A DNA stretch of 64,000 bases from Cymodocea nodosa (lineage: Eukaryota > Streptophyta > Magnoliopsida > Alismatales > Cymodoceaceae), in assembly GCA_036874045.1 (NCBI GenBank), contig JAZBRI010000009.1, positions 3,658,001-3,722,000 on the forward strand, given 5' to 3'. Under the pieces are notes generated by a model. It was given only the letters and a program-made list of their open reading frames with translations, made no database searches and was not told the origin of the DNA. The translations under genes and the position numbers were made by a program. This document shows positions 45,035 through 59,310 of this stretch, one piece after another. Within the stretch, counting starts at the first letter, position 1, and each line of letters opens with the position of its first letter.

Positions 45035-46748
45035 ATGAAGGTGGATAAGAACAAAAATCAAAATGATAATGAAAATGTAATATCTAAAAACGTAGAAATC
45101 AATGAAGAAAAATCTAAATCTGAAAATGAGACTAAAAATGATCAAACAAATCAAATGAAAGAAAAAGAATCTTTTAAATCACAATCATTAGCACCCTATC
45201 TTGAAAGATTACAACAAACATTTCCTGAAAAATAAGAAAAAATTAGAGAAATTTTTGAAAAATTACAAGTTAACATTCCTTTGTTAGACTTATTGTAGAA
45301 AATGTCACCTTGTGCTAAATTTCTTAAGGATTGGTGTACTAAGAAAAGAGAGCGAAAAGTTTTAAGGAAAGTCTTTTTAGCTGAGAAAAGTAGTTCTCTA
45401 TTTCTACCACAAATTCCTAAAAAGTTATCTGATCTTGCAATCCCTGTTATATCATGCACCATAGGAAATACCATTCTAGAAAGAACCTTAATAGACTTAG
45501 GTGCAGGTATAAATGTTATGTTGAGTGATATATTTGCATCCTTAAGATTAAAAGGCTTAATCCCTACTAGGACTGTTATTCAATTAGCTGATAGAAGTAT
45601 AAGATACCCTAGAGGAAAAATAGAGGATGTCTTAATTAAAATCAAAAACTTCATATATCCTATTGATATTGTGATTTTGGATTCCCAACAAATTAAGCAT
45701 AAAAATCATGATACATCTTTAATTTTGGGAAGGCCATTCTTAGCAACATCAAGGGCTGTTATAAATTGTAAAACTGGAGTAATGAAATTAGCATATGGTA
45801 ATGAAGATACTCAATTAAACATTTTCAAACTAGAAAAGTTTGAGGAGTTAGAAATGTCCTTACATACTATAAACTTTTTAGAGGATGAAGGAGATATATT
45901 AGATGATGTGATTCAAGAAGAACTAAATAGGCAACTAAATTCTGAAAATTTAGGAGAAAGTGAAAGCATAAATGTAAAATGAGATCAAGAAGAAATTAAT
46001 ATAGAAGATGAAAATGTTCAATTAGGAGCTCTAGCTTTTGATGGTCAACATTAAGATTTAAAACCTTTACCTCCTGAATTAACCAATATATTTCTGGAAG
46101 AAAAACAAAAATGTCCAATCATTACTGCTTCAGATTTAAAAGAGGATCAAATTTCTAAATTAAAAGATGTAGTAAAAACTTATAAAGAGGTAATTGGATG
46201 GACCATGACTGATATAAAAGGGTTAAGTGCAACTTTATGCTATCACCACATATATTTAGAAGAGAATGCTAAACTTATTAGAATTCCTGAGAGAAGATTA
46301 AATCCAAACCTTAAAGAAGTAGTCAGAAAAGAAACAGTGAAATGATTAGATAATGACATAATTTATTCGATTTCTGATAGCTCATGGGTTAGTCCAATCT
46401 ATGTAGTTCCCAAGAAATCAAGATTAATAGTTATTAGGAATGAAAGTCAGGACTTGATACCTACTAGAATTCAATCAGGCTGGAGAGTGTATATAGACTA
46501 TAGAAAGCTAAATGTCGTGACTAGGAAAGATCATTTTCCCTTACCTTTTATAGATCAAATGCTACAGAAATTAGCAGAGCAAGAATATTTTTGTTTCCTA
46601 GACGAGTATTCAAGATATAATCAAGTTCCAGTAGCATTAGAAGATCAAGAGAAAATAACTTTCACCTGTCCTAATGGAACTTATGCTTTTAAGAGAATGT
46701 CATTCAGATTATGCAATGCACCAGCCACCTTTCAAAGGTGTATGTGCC
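45035..46748 (+). pseudogene. Ty3/gypsy (Athila-type) gag end, protease and reverse transcriptase N-part
   Basis: One frame runs throughout. 45035-45300 is the gag-protease linker (APYLERLQQTFPEK). 45302-45982 contains MSPCAKFLKDW and the aspartic protease, with LIDLGAGINVM as active site and LILGRPFLAT. From about 46070 the RT begins: WVSPIYVVPKK, WRVYIDYRKLNVVTRKDHFPL, and KRMSFRLCNAPATFQRCM, where it is cut by plastid DNA. In-frame stops are TAA 45233, TAG near 45297, TGA 45980, TAA near 46052 and TGA near 46343; no frameshift is needed. These explain as CAA, CAG or CGA codons changed by C-to-T. Confidence 0.85.
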
Positions 46749-49327
<2,579 letters not shown>

Positions 49328-49353
49328 AGAATAGAATTTATAATTGATTCAGA

Positions 49354-51602
49354 TCAAGCTTCCTTCCTCTTAATCTGGAAGTTCTTCTCAGATACAAGGA
49401 AATGATTCAGTTCCAAAGCCAAAGATCGTAGTTCTCAAACGAGCAATCGAAAAGATTCCGGAGCATCCTCAGGGCTAGATATTGTTCCTCCAATGATCGT
49501 AGTACCAAGCACTTCCTGACGAGCTCTAATATGATCAGATTTATAAGTAAGCATCTCTTGTAAAATATGAGCAACAAATCCCTCTAAAGCCCAAACCTCC
49601 ATTTCTCCCACTCGCTGCCCTCCTTGCTTCGCTCTTCCCCTAAGGGGTTGTTGTGTAACAAGTGCGTAATGCCCGCTGGAACGTCCATGGATTTTATCAT
49701 CAACTTGATGAATTAATTTAAGAATATAAGACTTTCCTATTAGAACAGGTTGTTCAAAGGGATCTCCCATTCTTCCATCAAATATTCTACTTTTTCCCGG
49801 ATACTCGGGTTCAAAGACCCATGGATTTGTTGTTTGCTTACTAGCCTCATATAATTCGGAAAACACTAGTTTTCTTGAAGCCTCTTGCTCGTATCTCTCA
49901 TCAAAGGGCGCTATTCTATAATGTCTGTTTAGCAGATCCCCTGCTAACCCTAGCGAGCATTCAAATATCTGTCCCACATTCATTCGTGAGGGTACTCCTA
50001 ATGGATTGAAGACCATATCAATCGGTGTTCCATCTTGCAAATAGGGCATATCTTGTCCAAGCAAAACTTTGGAAATAATACCCTTATTCCCATGCCTTCC
50101 AGCTACTTTATCACCTACTTTTATCTCACGTTTCTGCGAAATATATATATGAATCATTTCTGTATTATAACTAGAACCTCCTTTTTTCTAGATCCATCTC
50201 ACATCAATAACCCGACCCCTTCCACCTATGGGTAGTTTTAGGGAAGTTTCCTTCGCAGTGGATACCTGAATCCCAAGTATGGCTCGTAATAATCTATCCT
50301 CTAGGGCATATGATGATTCGTTCGCCATTTGAGACGTTAATTTACCTACTAAAATATCACTAGTTTCTACCCAAGATCCCAGCATCACAATTCCATTTCT
50401 GTCTAAATTTCGGAGTAAATGATCCTCTAAATGAGGTATTTCCTTAGTGATTCTTTCGGGACCTTGACTTGTCATATGAGTCTGAATTTCATATTTCCGT
50501 ATATGAAAAGAAGTAGAGATATCATTATATACCAGACGTTCACTGATAAGTACCGCGTCTTCAAAATTGTAGCCTTCCCATGGCATATAAGCTACTAATA
50601 CGTTTTTTCCCAAAGCGAGTTCCCCACCAATAGTAGCCGCACTATCTGCTAAAATTTTCCCTTTTTTAATGTATTTACCCAGTGGAACCAAGGGTTTTTG
50701 GTGCATACAAGTATTTTTGTTCGAATGTTGATACATAACTAATGGAATGCTTATAATGTTCCCATTACTTGATAAAATCATTTTTTGAGTATCAGTATAA
50801 ATGATCTTTCCCTCGCGTTCTGCTATAGCGGAAACTCTCGAATCCAAGGCCACTTGGCGTTCCAGCCCTGTTCCAACAATGCACTTCTCGGACCGAGAAA
50901 GCGAAACCGCTTGACGTTGCATATTAGAGCTCATTAAAGCCTGATTTGCATCATTATGCTCGATAAAAGGAATGAGGGAGGCTCCAATAGAAAAATATTG
51001 GAACGGAAAAATGCTTCGAAGATGAATCTGTTCCCACGCAATAGTTAGGAATTCTTGACGGTATCAGGCTAGAACAACTTGTTCTTCTTGAATACCCTGA
51101 TTCAAGGCCAAAGAATTTCCTACTGCTATCATATAAGATTCATCTTTACTTGGTGATAAATAAATAATCTGCACCTCTTCCTCTTTTGATCTCTCGGATA
51201 TCTCATAAAAGGGACTCTCTATAGATCCCCAATGACCAATCCTCACATGAATAGCTAAGGACCCGATAAGTCCAACATTGATTCCTTCGGATGTGTCAAT
51301 TGGGCAAATACATCCATAGTGACTAGGATGGATATCCCGTATACGAAAACTAGCAGTTCGACCTGTCAATCCTCCAAGACCCAAATAACTCAATTTTTGC
51401 CCATGAACGGTTTGTGTCAATGGATTAGTTCGATCCAAAACTTGAGATAAAGGGTGTAGTCCAAAAAAGGATTCATAAGCGGTTGTTAATGAAGTTGAAG
51501 TTACCAAATTTTGGGGAGTCGGTATCAATTTATGTCGGATTGCTCCACATATAGTTCCTCGAACCGCATTTTCTAAGCGAACAAGAGCCAATCCGAATTG
51601 AT
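49354..51602 (-). pseudogene. rpoB: Plastid rpoB (RNA polymerase beta subunit), 5'-truncated
   Basis: Homology begins at [12 protein letters not shown] (51602 side), about a third of the way into the normal protein, and runs to the true C-terminus at TGA 49354-49356 (FQIKRKEA-like). Landmarks: [75 protein letters not shown] and the [19 protein letters not shown] segment. In-frame stops lie at 51061-51063 (TGA), 50189-50191 (TAG) and 49435-49437 (TGA), each explained by one C-to-T change (CGA or CAG). No frameshift is seen. It is non-functional in the nucleus: no promoter, no transit peptide and a missing N-terminus. Confidence 0.93.
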
Positions 51603-52556
51603 CCATATTCATTGGAATGACTGAAGATTTTTAAGAAATATTTATGGATGATTTTATTGTTTATGGAACTTCATATGAAGTGCGTTTAAACAATTTAGAC
51701 CAAATATTAAAACGCTTTGTGGGAAAAAGTCTGGTTCTAAATTGGGAAAAATGTCATTTCATGGTTAAGCAAGGAATAGTCTTGGGACATGTTGTTTCAA
51801 AGAAAGGGTTGGAAGTAGATAAAGCTAAAATAGAAGTAATTTCTAATCTACTAGAACCTAAATCAGTAAAAGATATTAGATCATTTCTAGGACATGCTAG
51901 ATTTTATAGAAGATTTATTAAAGATTTTAGCAAAATAGCTAAACCTTTAACTAATCCATTAAAAGATGTCCCATTTAACTTTGATAAAAATTGCAACAAA
52001 GCATTTTTCAAGCTTAAGACTAGCTTAATTTCAACTCCTATAATACAAGCACTTGATTGGAGCCATCCATTTGAATTAATGTGTGATGCATCTGATTTTG
52101 CTGTAGGAGCAGTATTGGGACAGAAGATAGAAAAATCTCATAGAGTGAATCATTATGCAAGCGAAACATTAAATGATGCTCAAGTTAATTATACAACTAT
52201 TGAAAAAGAATTGTTAGCTATTGTGTTTGCCTTAGAAAAGTTTAGATCATATTTGATTGAAACTAAAGTGATAGTATGCACAGATCATTCAGCTTTAAAA
52301 CACCTAATAGCAAAGAAAGAGACTAAACCTAGATTGATCCGATGGATATTATTATCACAAGAATTTGATCTAGAAATTAAAGATAAAAAAGGTTGTGAGA
52401 ATGTAGTAGCAGATCATTTATCAAGATTACAAATAGAAAAATCAAATATTGAAATTAAGGATAATTTTCCTAATGAACATTTAATGACCATAAACACAAT
52501 GCCTTGGTATGCAAGCATAGTTAATTACTTAGTTACTGGTTTAACACCTAAAGATT
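51603..52556 (+). pseudogene. Ty3/gypsy reverse transcriptase C-part and RNase H
   Basis: The RT resumes after the plastid insert: MTEDF, a stop (TAA near 51630), then FMDDFIVYG with the catalytic Asp pair, [21 protein letters not shown] and [22 protein letters not shown]. The RNase H follows: [50 protein letters not shown] and DHLSRLQ. The open frame from 51644 to 52556 is long and clean, in contrast to the flanking parts. Confidence 0.9.
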
Positions 52557-53800
52557 GAAATAGACAGGATAAAAAATTGTTCTTTTCAAGAGTAAAATAT
52601 TACTATTGGGAAGACCCATACTTATTTAAGAAATGTCTTGATTTGGTTTTAAGGAGATGTGTTCTAGAAACTGAATATCAGAGCATATTGTCTTTCTGCC
52701 ATGACCAAGCATATGGAGGGCATTTTGGTTCAAGGAAAATTGCTGCCAAAATTCTACAATGTGCCTTTCACTGGCCAACACTATTCAAAGATGCTCATAA
52801 ATATTGCTTAAGTTGTTTAAGATGTCAACAAATAGGAAGAATATCAAAGAGGAATATGATGCCTCTTAATCCTATTATTGAGGTTGAAATCTTTGATGTG
52901 TGGGGAATAGATTTTATGGGGTCATTTCCTATGTCTAATCAATTTAATTATATATTGTTGGGGGTGGATTATGTATCTAAATGAATAGAAGTTATTCCTA
53001 CAAAAACTAATGACAACAAAGTGGTAATACATTTTAAAAGAACTAATATAATTGTCAGATTTGGAATAGCTATTATTAGTGATAGAGGAACTCATTTCTG
53101 TAATAGAAGTTTTGAAGCCTTAATGAAGAAATATGAAGTAAATCACAAAATTGCAACATTATATCATCCGTAAACAAGTAGACAAGTAAAAAGTGCAAAT
53201 AAACAAATTAAGTTAATCTTAGAAAAAATAGTAAATCCTACTAGAAAAGATTGGGCTAATAGATTAATAGATGCAATTTGGGCTTATAGAACTGCTTATA
53301 AGACAAGCTTATGTATGTCAACTTTTAGGCTAGTATATGGAAAAGTTGTCATTTACCAGTTGAAATTGAACATAAAGCTTATTGGGCATTAAAAACTCTG
53401 AACACTAATTTAAATCAAGCTACTGAAAATAGGAAAACACAATTGATTGAACTAGAGCAATTTAGGAATGAAGCTTATTCGAAAATTGTAAGAGAAAATG
53501 AGAAAATGAAGTTCTAGCATGACAAGAAAATTATTCCAAAAACCTTTGAAATAGGACAAGAAGTATATCTTTACATGACTAGACTCCATAACCATCCAGG
53601 AAAATTAAGATCTAGATGAGCAGGACCTTACATAATTCAAAATATTTATCCCTATTGAGCTATTGAAATTGAAAATCCTAAAAATCAGAATATATTTAAA
53701 GTAAATGGACAAAGACTTAGACTTATTTTGAAAATACCAAAAAGTTCTTTTGGAATTATAGAAGAAGTAAGAGTAGAGGACTACTCGAGCTTTACTTAGT
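52557..53800 (+). pseudogene. Ty3/gypsy integrase
   Basis: Follows RNase H in the same frame after a TGA. The zinc-finger H-H-C-C is present (HDQAYGGHFGSRKIA ... CLSCLRCQQIGR), then the core: FDVWGIDFMGSFP, ISDRGTHFCNRSFEALMKKY and WAYRTAYKT, and a C-terminal part (FEIGQEVYLYMTRLHNHPGKL). In-frame stops at about 52982 (Trp to TGA), 53171 (Gln to TAA), 53516 (TAG), 53618 (TGA) and 53657, plus one frameshift near 53341, kill it. Confidence 0.87.
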
Positions 53801-53859
53801 AAGAAATTACCTAAGTGTGTGTCATATATATAATAAAATAAAATAAAAAAACTTATTTA

Positions 53860-54190
53860 AACATAGTCACGGTTCAACCTAAAGGAATTATCGGTTTTAC
53901 CGAAACATATATTAAAAGAAAAAAATTATTGCGGTTCAACCGATAGGATCTATCGGTCTGACTGAAACATAAAAACATAAAAAAATCTATATATTATATT
54001 ACATAAAAATGTCGATTTTACTGAAGCATAGTATCGGCTTAATCGGTAAGAAAAAAAGAGAGTATTTAATTTTGGTTCAACCGAGGAATATAATGGTTTG
54101 ACTGAAAATTTTAAAATGTTGAAAAAATTAAGAGTTGGTTAGACCGAAGAATGTTGGTTAGACCGAAAATTCTTCGGTCTTGACCGAAGT
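53860..54190 (+). repeat. Array of short CGGTT..ACCG palindromes after integrase
   Basis: About nine occurrences of the type cggttcaaccga, atcggttttaccgaaac or ttggttagaccgaa within 330 bp, several being near-perfect inverted repeats and alternately degraded by C/T and G/A changes. AT-rich spacers separate them. There is no coding sequence. Confidence 0.7.
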
Positions 54191-54234
54191 AAAATTATTA
54201 TTATAAATATTTTTATTAGTTATAACTTTACAGA

Positions 54235-54390
54235 AAGTCCGTTGAGTTACACTTAATTCAACGAACTTACTCCGTTGAGTCTAGGATAAGTTAACAAACT
54301 TACTCCATTGAGTTAACTGTAACTCAATGGAGTATTGTAGTTAAGTCCACAGACTTAGTCCGTGGAGTTAACTGTAACTCCATGAAGAGG
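54235..54390 (+). repeat. Array of GAGTTA..TAACTC palindromes after integrase
   Basis: Three to four units. The best, 54303-54332, is a perfect inverted repeat with 13-base arms (CTCCATTGAGTTA) and loop ACTG. Related units with CCGTTGAGTTA and CCGTGGAGTTA arms flank it. The same motif recurs in the LTRs, at 57270-57440, 59230-59295 and 40535-40590. Confidence 0.8.
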
Positions 54391-54550
54391 CAAATGAGAG
54401 AGTGAGAGTTTACGCGGGAAAATGACCCAATTACCTACCTAAACTTAGGGCTTATTTATACTAAAACTTAGGATTTAGGGGCTTTATCTGCAAACTCATT
54501 TAGAACTTAGAACAATAGAGATCAGAGTGATTCTGTTCCGTTATTCCACG

Positions 54551-56809
54551 ATGACAAAGATGATGCCTGAGTTCTGAGAGGAAGCAGTTGACACAACAAG
54601 ATTTCTCAAAGAATCTGAAGAATGGCATACGAGGTAGAAGATCAGAAATACAACACGGGAAAAAGAGCTACAAAAGGTAGAATCTGACATTTTCTATTGG
54701 AGGAAAGTTTTAGTAGATTTAGACATAAAAATACCTTAGATTATGGAAACCAAAATCAAAGTAGCTATAAAAGTTGCATTAAATAGAGAGAGAAAAATCA
54801 AACCAAATAATGAAGTTGCCCTAGAATTGATCCAACGTAAGTCCCGACTATGGTTCAAAAGACGCATAGGTGGACATGTACAGTGGGCAATCTGGGAATA
54901 ATAGAGGAAAGAAAATGAAGAACATGCAACTGAAGAACAAGAGGAACCGACTACTGAAAGACCTATCTCTATGGAACAACAGCCAGGACCATCCATTCCA
55001 CCGCCAAGGCCACTAGAAAGGGTGGTAGTTATGGGGCCTTCCATTGAAGAAGAATTAAGAGAATTTGAAGAACTAGTTCGAGTTGGGAAAAACAAAAGAG
55101 AACTAGAAGATTTGGCAGTAGCTAAAGCACATCTAGTGTTTGATGCTCTTCACAAAAGGAGGGTTGTAGAAAAGTTGAAGGCCCAATACAAAGTTAAAGT
55201 TGAACAACATCAAGAAGCCACTGCCATACCTATTGCTAAAGAAATGGAAGTTGGTCCTTCAAGACTAGTAATTATAGAAAAAGTTAAATAGGAAGAGCTA
55301 ATACCTGTGGCTCGAAGGCCTGTAGAGCCTATTTTAGTAGATTTAATCTCAAATGAGGAAGAGGAAGACTAGGCACAATTAATTAAAAGAAGGAAAGGAA
55401 AAGAGATAGTGCTTGAATATCAAGAAGAGATTAAACCTAAGCCAGCAATATCAATAGGACCTACAGAGCCAATTTTTGAAAACCTGCTATCTGAATCTGA
55501 GGATGAGCAGGAGTAGCAGCAGAAAGAGCAAAGAAAAGAAGAAAAACAAGCTAAAATTAGTCTACAGTCTGTACAAACAGAAGGAACAGAAATTAGAGTA
55601 GAAGCTGATTTGCCCGTAACTCCATCCTAATCTGCCATAGAATTAGAAAGAATAGTGACAATGCAGATTGGTAGTCAGGAGGAAGAAGAAAGAGAAGAAA
55701 CTAAACAAGAAGCTAAACAAGTACATATTGAACAAGAAAGGAATGGCTCGACAGATTCCACTGAAGAGCAAGAGACTCTTTAGCAAATTTTAGAGAGGAT
55801 GCAAGAAAGAAGAGTGGAGAGTTTTGCCGACTCTCCGCCATAGATAGAAGTAGAAGAAAAAATGCAGGATTCTCCAAAGCATTCTCAGCCAATTCAAGTT
55901 CAACACATGGAAGAGGAAATTCAAGAACAAACACCTTTGGAGCAACAAATTCAAATTCCTGACTCGACTGAAGCAACAGTTTTAAATGAAGTACACTTTT
56001 AGAGTTAGGAAGTATATAATAAATATCAAGAGATTAGGGGTTATGACATTATTTATAGTAGACTAGTAAACTAGGACAGTATGTAGGAAATCAAAGAATT
56101 ATTTGAGTTCCAAGGTCTACTGCAATTTATTTCTCAATAGAGAGGGCATGCAGTATATGAGAATCTAGTACCCTACTTCTATGCAAATTTGAGAGAAGAA
56201 GAAAGTGGATTAATTTCCAACGTAGAGCAAGCTGATGTACAAATAACACCAGAGCTTTTCCACAATATTTTTGAACTAAAAAATGAAGGAATAGAAATTC
56301 TGGAAAGCACAACTACAGTCGAGTGGACAGAACAAGTAATAAAGAATTGTTTAGCTATCAATCCTAGTGTGCCATTATTAAACAGACTGAAGCACTTAAA
56401 TGATAAAGCACACATGGTAGCTAACATTTTGATTAAAAATGTCTACCAATGACAAGGCCATGATATTAAACTTAGTCAATTTGTCAAATGGACCACATAT
56501 GCAATTGTGAATAGAATTCAAATTAATTGGTCTTCAATTTTTATCTCCAAGTTAAGAGCAGCAAAGAAGAAATTATTTTATGGAGATTTGATTCCACTGC
56601 TGATGGTGGATAATATTGATTTCACGAAATGGGCATCCAAAAGGATAAGATCAAGAACCATTTCAATGAAAGAATACAGAAATTATGCTGCTATTGAGAT
56701 ATTTGAACCTTCTGGAAGCATTGTAGGGGCTGTTGAGAGGATAAATCAATTAGAGCAACAACTAGAGAAACTCCAAAAGGAAGTAGATGAACTTAGGAGA
56801 AAAGATTAA
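54551..56809 (+). pseudogene. Extra ORF downstream of integrase (Athila-type ORF2)
   Basis: One continuous frame of 753 codons from ATG 54551, with 17 in-frame stops and no frameshift. The N-terminal third is basic. The middle (about 130-490) is Glu/Gln-rich and probably disordered. The C-terminal part resembles the 'putative plant transposon protein' domain found after pol in Athila-type elements: the segment NLVPYFYANLREEESGLISN, then ITPELFHNIFELKNEGIEI, then LLNRLKHLNDKAHMVANIL and KKLFYGDLIPLLMV. It ends in a coiled coil (RINQLEQQLEKLQKEVDELR). Thirteen of the 17 stops are TAG. Its function is unknown; in other elements this position is called env-like, but no signal peptide or membrane segment is seen here. 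Confidence 0.65.
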
Positions 56810-57792
56810 ATTGTATTGTTCGTTTACTTATATTTGTATTGAAAATATATGACTGAATGTAAATGTAAATTATTCATATAAATGAATGAATGCTTTTCAA
56901 ATGTTTTTACATTCGTGTTTGAGAATGAATGATATAATTGATGAACTATCTTGAATATTATATAACTGTTTAAAGATGTGCAAGACTGTTTAAAAGATTT
57001 ATAAATTTTATGAATGACATGATTAAATGCACGATAATTGGTTAATGTCTGAATATATCTGCATGCTGAAAAGTAAAATGTAAATTCTATACAACAAGAA
57101 ATGAACTGTAAGTTAAATATGCATATAATGTTTAGATTTAAATAAGTTTAAATTAGAACACTGCATTAATGACATGTATTTAACTTTATTTAAGTTAGAC
57201 AAAATGCAAGAGAGAAAAAAAATATAGAAGTTAATACGAGGAGTAAGTTTTAGAGAAATTTGCAAAGTGTTAACTCGATGAAGTAAGTCCGTTGAGTTAA
57301 CCTTAACTCCACAAGGTCAATAATAAAATATAAGGTCACTTCGTTGAGTTAACTATAAATCAACGAAGTTAGTCCATGGAGTTAGCAACAGTAATCGAAG
57401 CTAGTCTGTTGAGTTAATTATAACTCAATGAGGTTAGTTCATGGATTAAGCTGAACGGTTATTCTTTCAGCCACGAACAAAACTTCGTAGGTTTAGCGGT
57501 TACTAAAATTTAAAATTAGAAGTGGAACACGTATCCATAAAAATAGGAACCACATTGCACGTTACAAGACATGTTCTTGCAACGAGATTCATTTGCTTTA
57601 TGGACGTGCATTATAAATATAGAATAGCATGTTATTTACAAGTTACCAGTACTTTTGAAAGAAAAGAAAATTCGTTGGGGAATTGGGAGAAGTAGTTGAT
57701 TCAACTTCATCCGTCAACAACTATTTACTGAAAATAAAGCTTCAGACTGGTATGTAATTAATCTTCTACTATTTTACTTTATGTAAGAGTTT
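56810..57792 (+). other. Noncoding spacer before gag, with palindromes
   Basis: AT-rich; 57270-57440 holds several GAGTTA..TAACTC palindromes. No LTR or clear primer site is found, so the 5' end of the following gag element is missing or rearranged. Confidence 0.55.
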
Positions 57793-59140
57793 ATGAGCAC
57801 ATGGATTCGTTCTCCTAACACTAAACAATTAGTAAGAACACCTACACAAGATTATTCAACACAGAGGTGTACTGAAATATTTTCTGAATTGGACTTTAAC
57901 GAAATCCTTAGGGGTGTAGCTAACCTTTCTTTAAAAGAGAACGAAGATATGGCTGCTCCAATAGAAAAACCATTAGGGGAAATTCTGTATCCTGAACTAG
58001 TTGATGAACCTTCATGTATTCGATTACCAAACTTTGAGGGAGATATGTTTGAACTGAAATCTAATTATATTAGTCAATTGCCACATTTTCATGGATAAGA
58101 AAGAGAAGATGCCTATTACTTCCTTAGAGAATTTAACGAAGTTTGTTAAATGATGAAAATGCTAAACATGAGTATTGATGCTATTAAACTTAGATATATC
58201 TCTTTTGCTTTAAAAGATACAGCTAAGAGATGGTTATATACTTTGTCACCTGATTCAATTTCTACTTGGACTGAATTTTACTCTATTTTTCTGGAAAAAT
58301 ATTATCCAACACATCAAATGATTAAAAAATATATATATATATTAATGTGTAGCCAAAAACAGGGAGAATCATTCTGGAAATATTTCAAAAGATTTAAAGA
58401 TTTACTAACTCAATGTCCACATCATGCAATGAGTAAAGCACAATTAATAGTTATAATTTATGAAGGCATAGATGTTTCAACGAAATCTTTATTAGAATCT
58501 ACTTGTTAGAATGAATTTTTAAAATTATGTAGTGAAGAAGCATGGGCATATTTAGAAAACTTTGCAAAAAGAACTGCATAGTGGGAAAACTCAATTGAAG
58601 CTATTATAGATAAAAGAATATTGCCAAGGGGAATGCATGAAATAGATTCAAGCATTATGCTTGAAGTTAAATTAACTGAGTTAACAAAGAAAATAGAAGA
58701 GTTATCATTAAATCAAAAAATAGCAGAAAAGAATACAAATATTAATGACTTAGATATTATTTATGCTAGAAACCAGAAAGATAACTTTGAAAATTCTTAT
58801 AACCCTAATTGGAGAAATCACTCGAATCTATCTTGGAGAAACAACAATTTCTAGGGAGGAGAAAATATAAATGACAAAAATATAAGTTATGAAGCATTAA
58901 TTGAACAAGGATCTAGAATAGAGAAATTAGAAAAGATAATTCAACAATTAAACAATCGTCTAGATCTTATATTTGGAAATGCTACCATTCAAAATCAAAA
59001 TATAAATAGAAATATACCCCCTAGATAGAAGGAATCAATGGAAGTTAGACCAACGGGAGGATTGCCAATGCAAGCAGTACCTAACCCTATCAACAGAACT
59101 GTTAATAAAATTGATACCTCCTATAGGAGGGAAATTGAAT
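57793..59140 (+). pseudogene. Ty3/gypsy gag of the F-box element
   Basis: One frame from ATG 57793 to TGA near 59140 with no shift. The capsid-like retrotransposon gag domain is clear at about 58150-58510: IKLRYISFALKDTAKRWLYT, WTEFYSIFLEKYYPTHQ, GESFWKYFKRFKDLLTQCPHH. After it come the Athila-type NPNWRNHSNLSWRNNNF segment and a coiled coil (SRIEKLEKIIQQLNNRLDL). Six internal stops (TAA 58096, TAA 58147, TAG 58507, TAG near 58579, TAG near 58852, TAG near 59026) sit where glutamine is expected. Instead of protease and RT, an F-box gene follows within 200 bp. Confidence 0.85.
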
Positions 59141-59310
59141 GAAGCAGCATAACTAAAGTAACTATGTATAATATAATAAGTACAAAAATATAAAAAGAAA
59201 AAAAAATGTAAGTTTAATTGTAGTTAGTAATATCGTAGAGTTATTACTTAACTCAACGAACTTAGTCCGTTGAGTTATGACCTAACTCCATGAGGGTAAG
59301 TAAGTAGCTA

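Noticed and set aside
53860..54390. CRISPR array
   Set aside because: Units vary in sequence and spacing, are palindromic throughout with no unique spacers, and lie in a plant nuclear retroelement.
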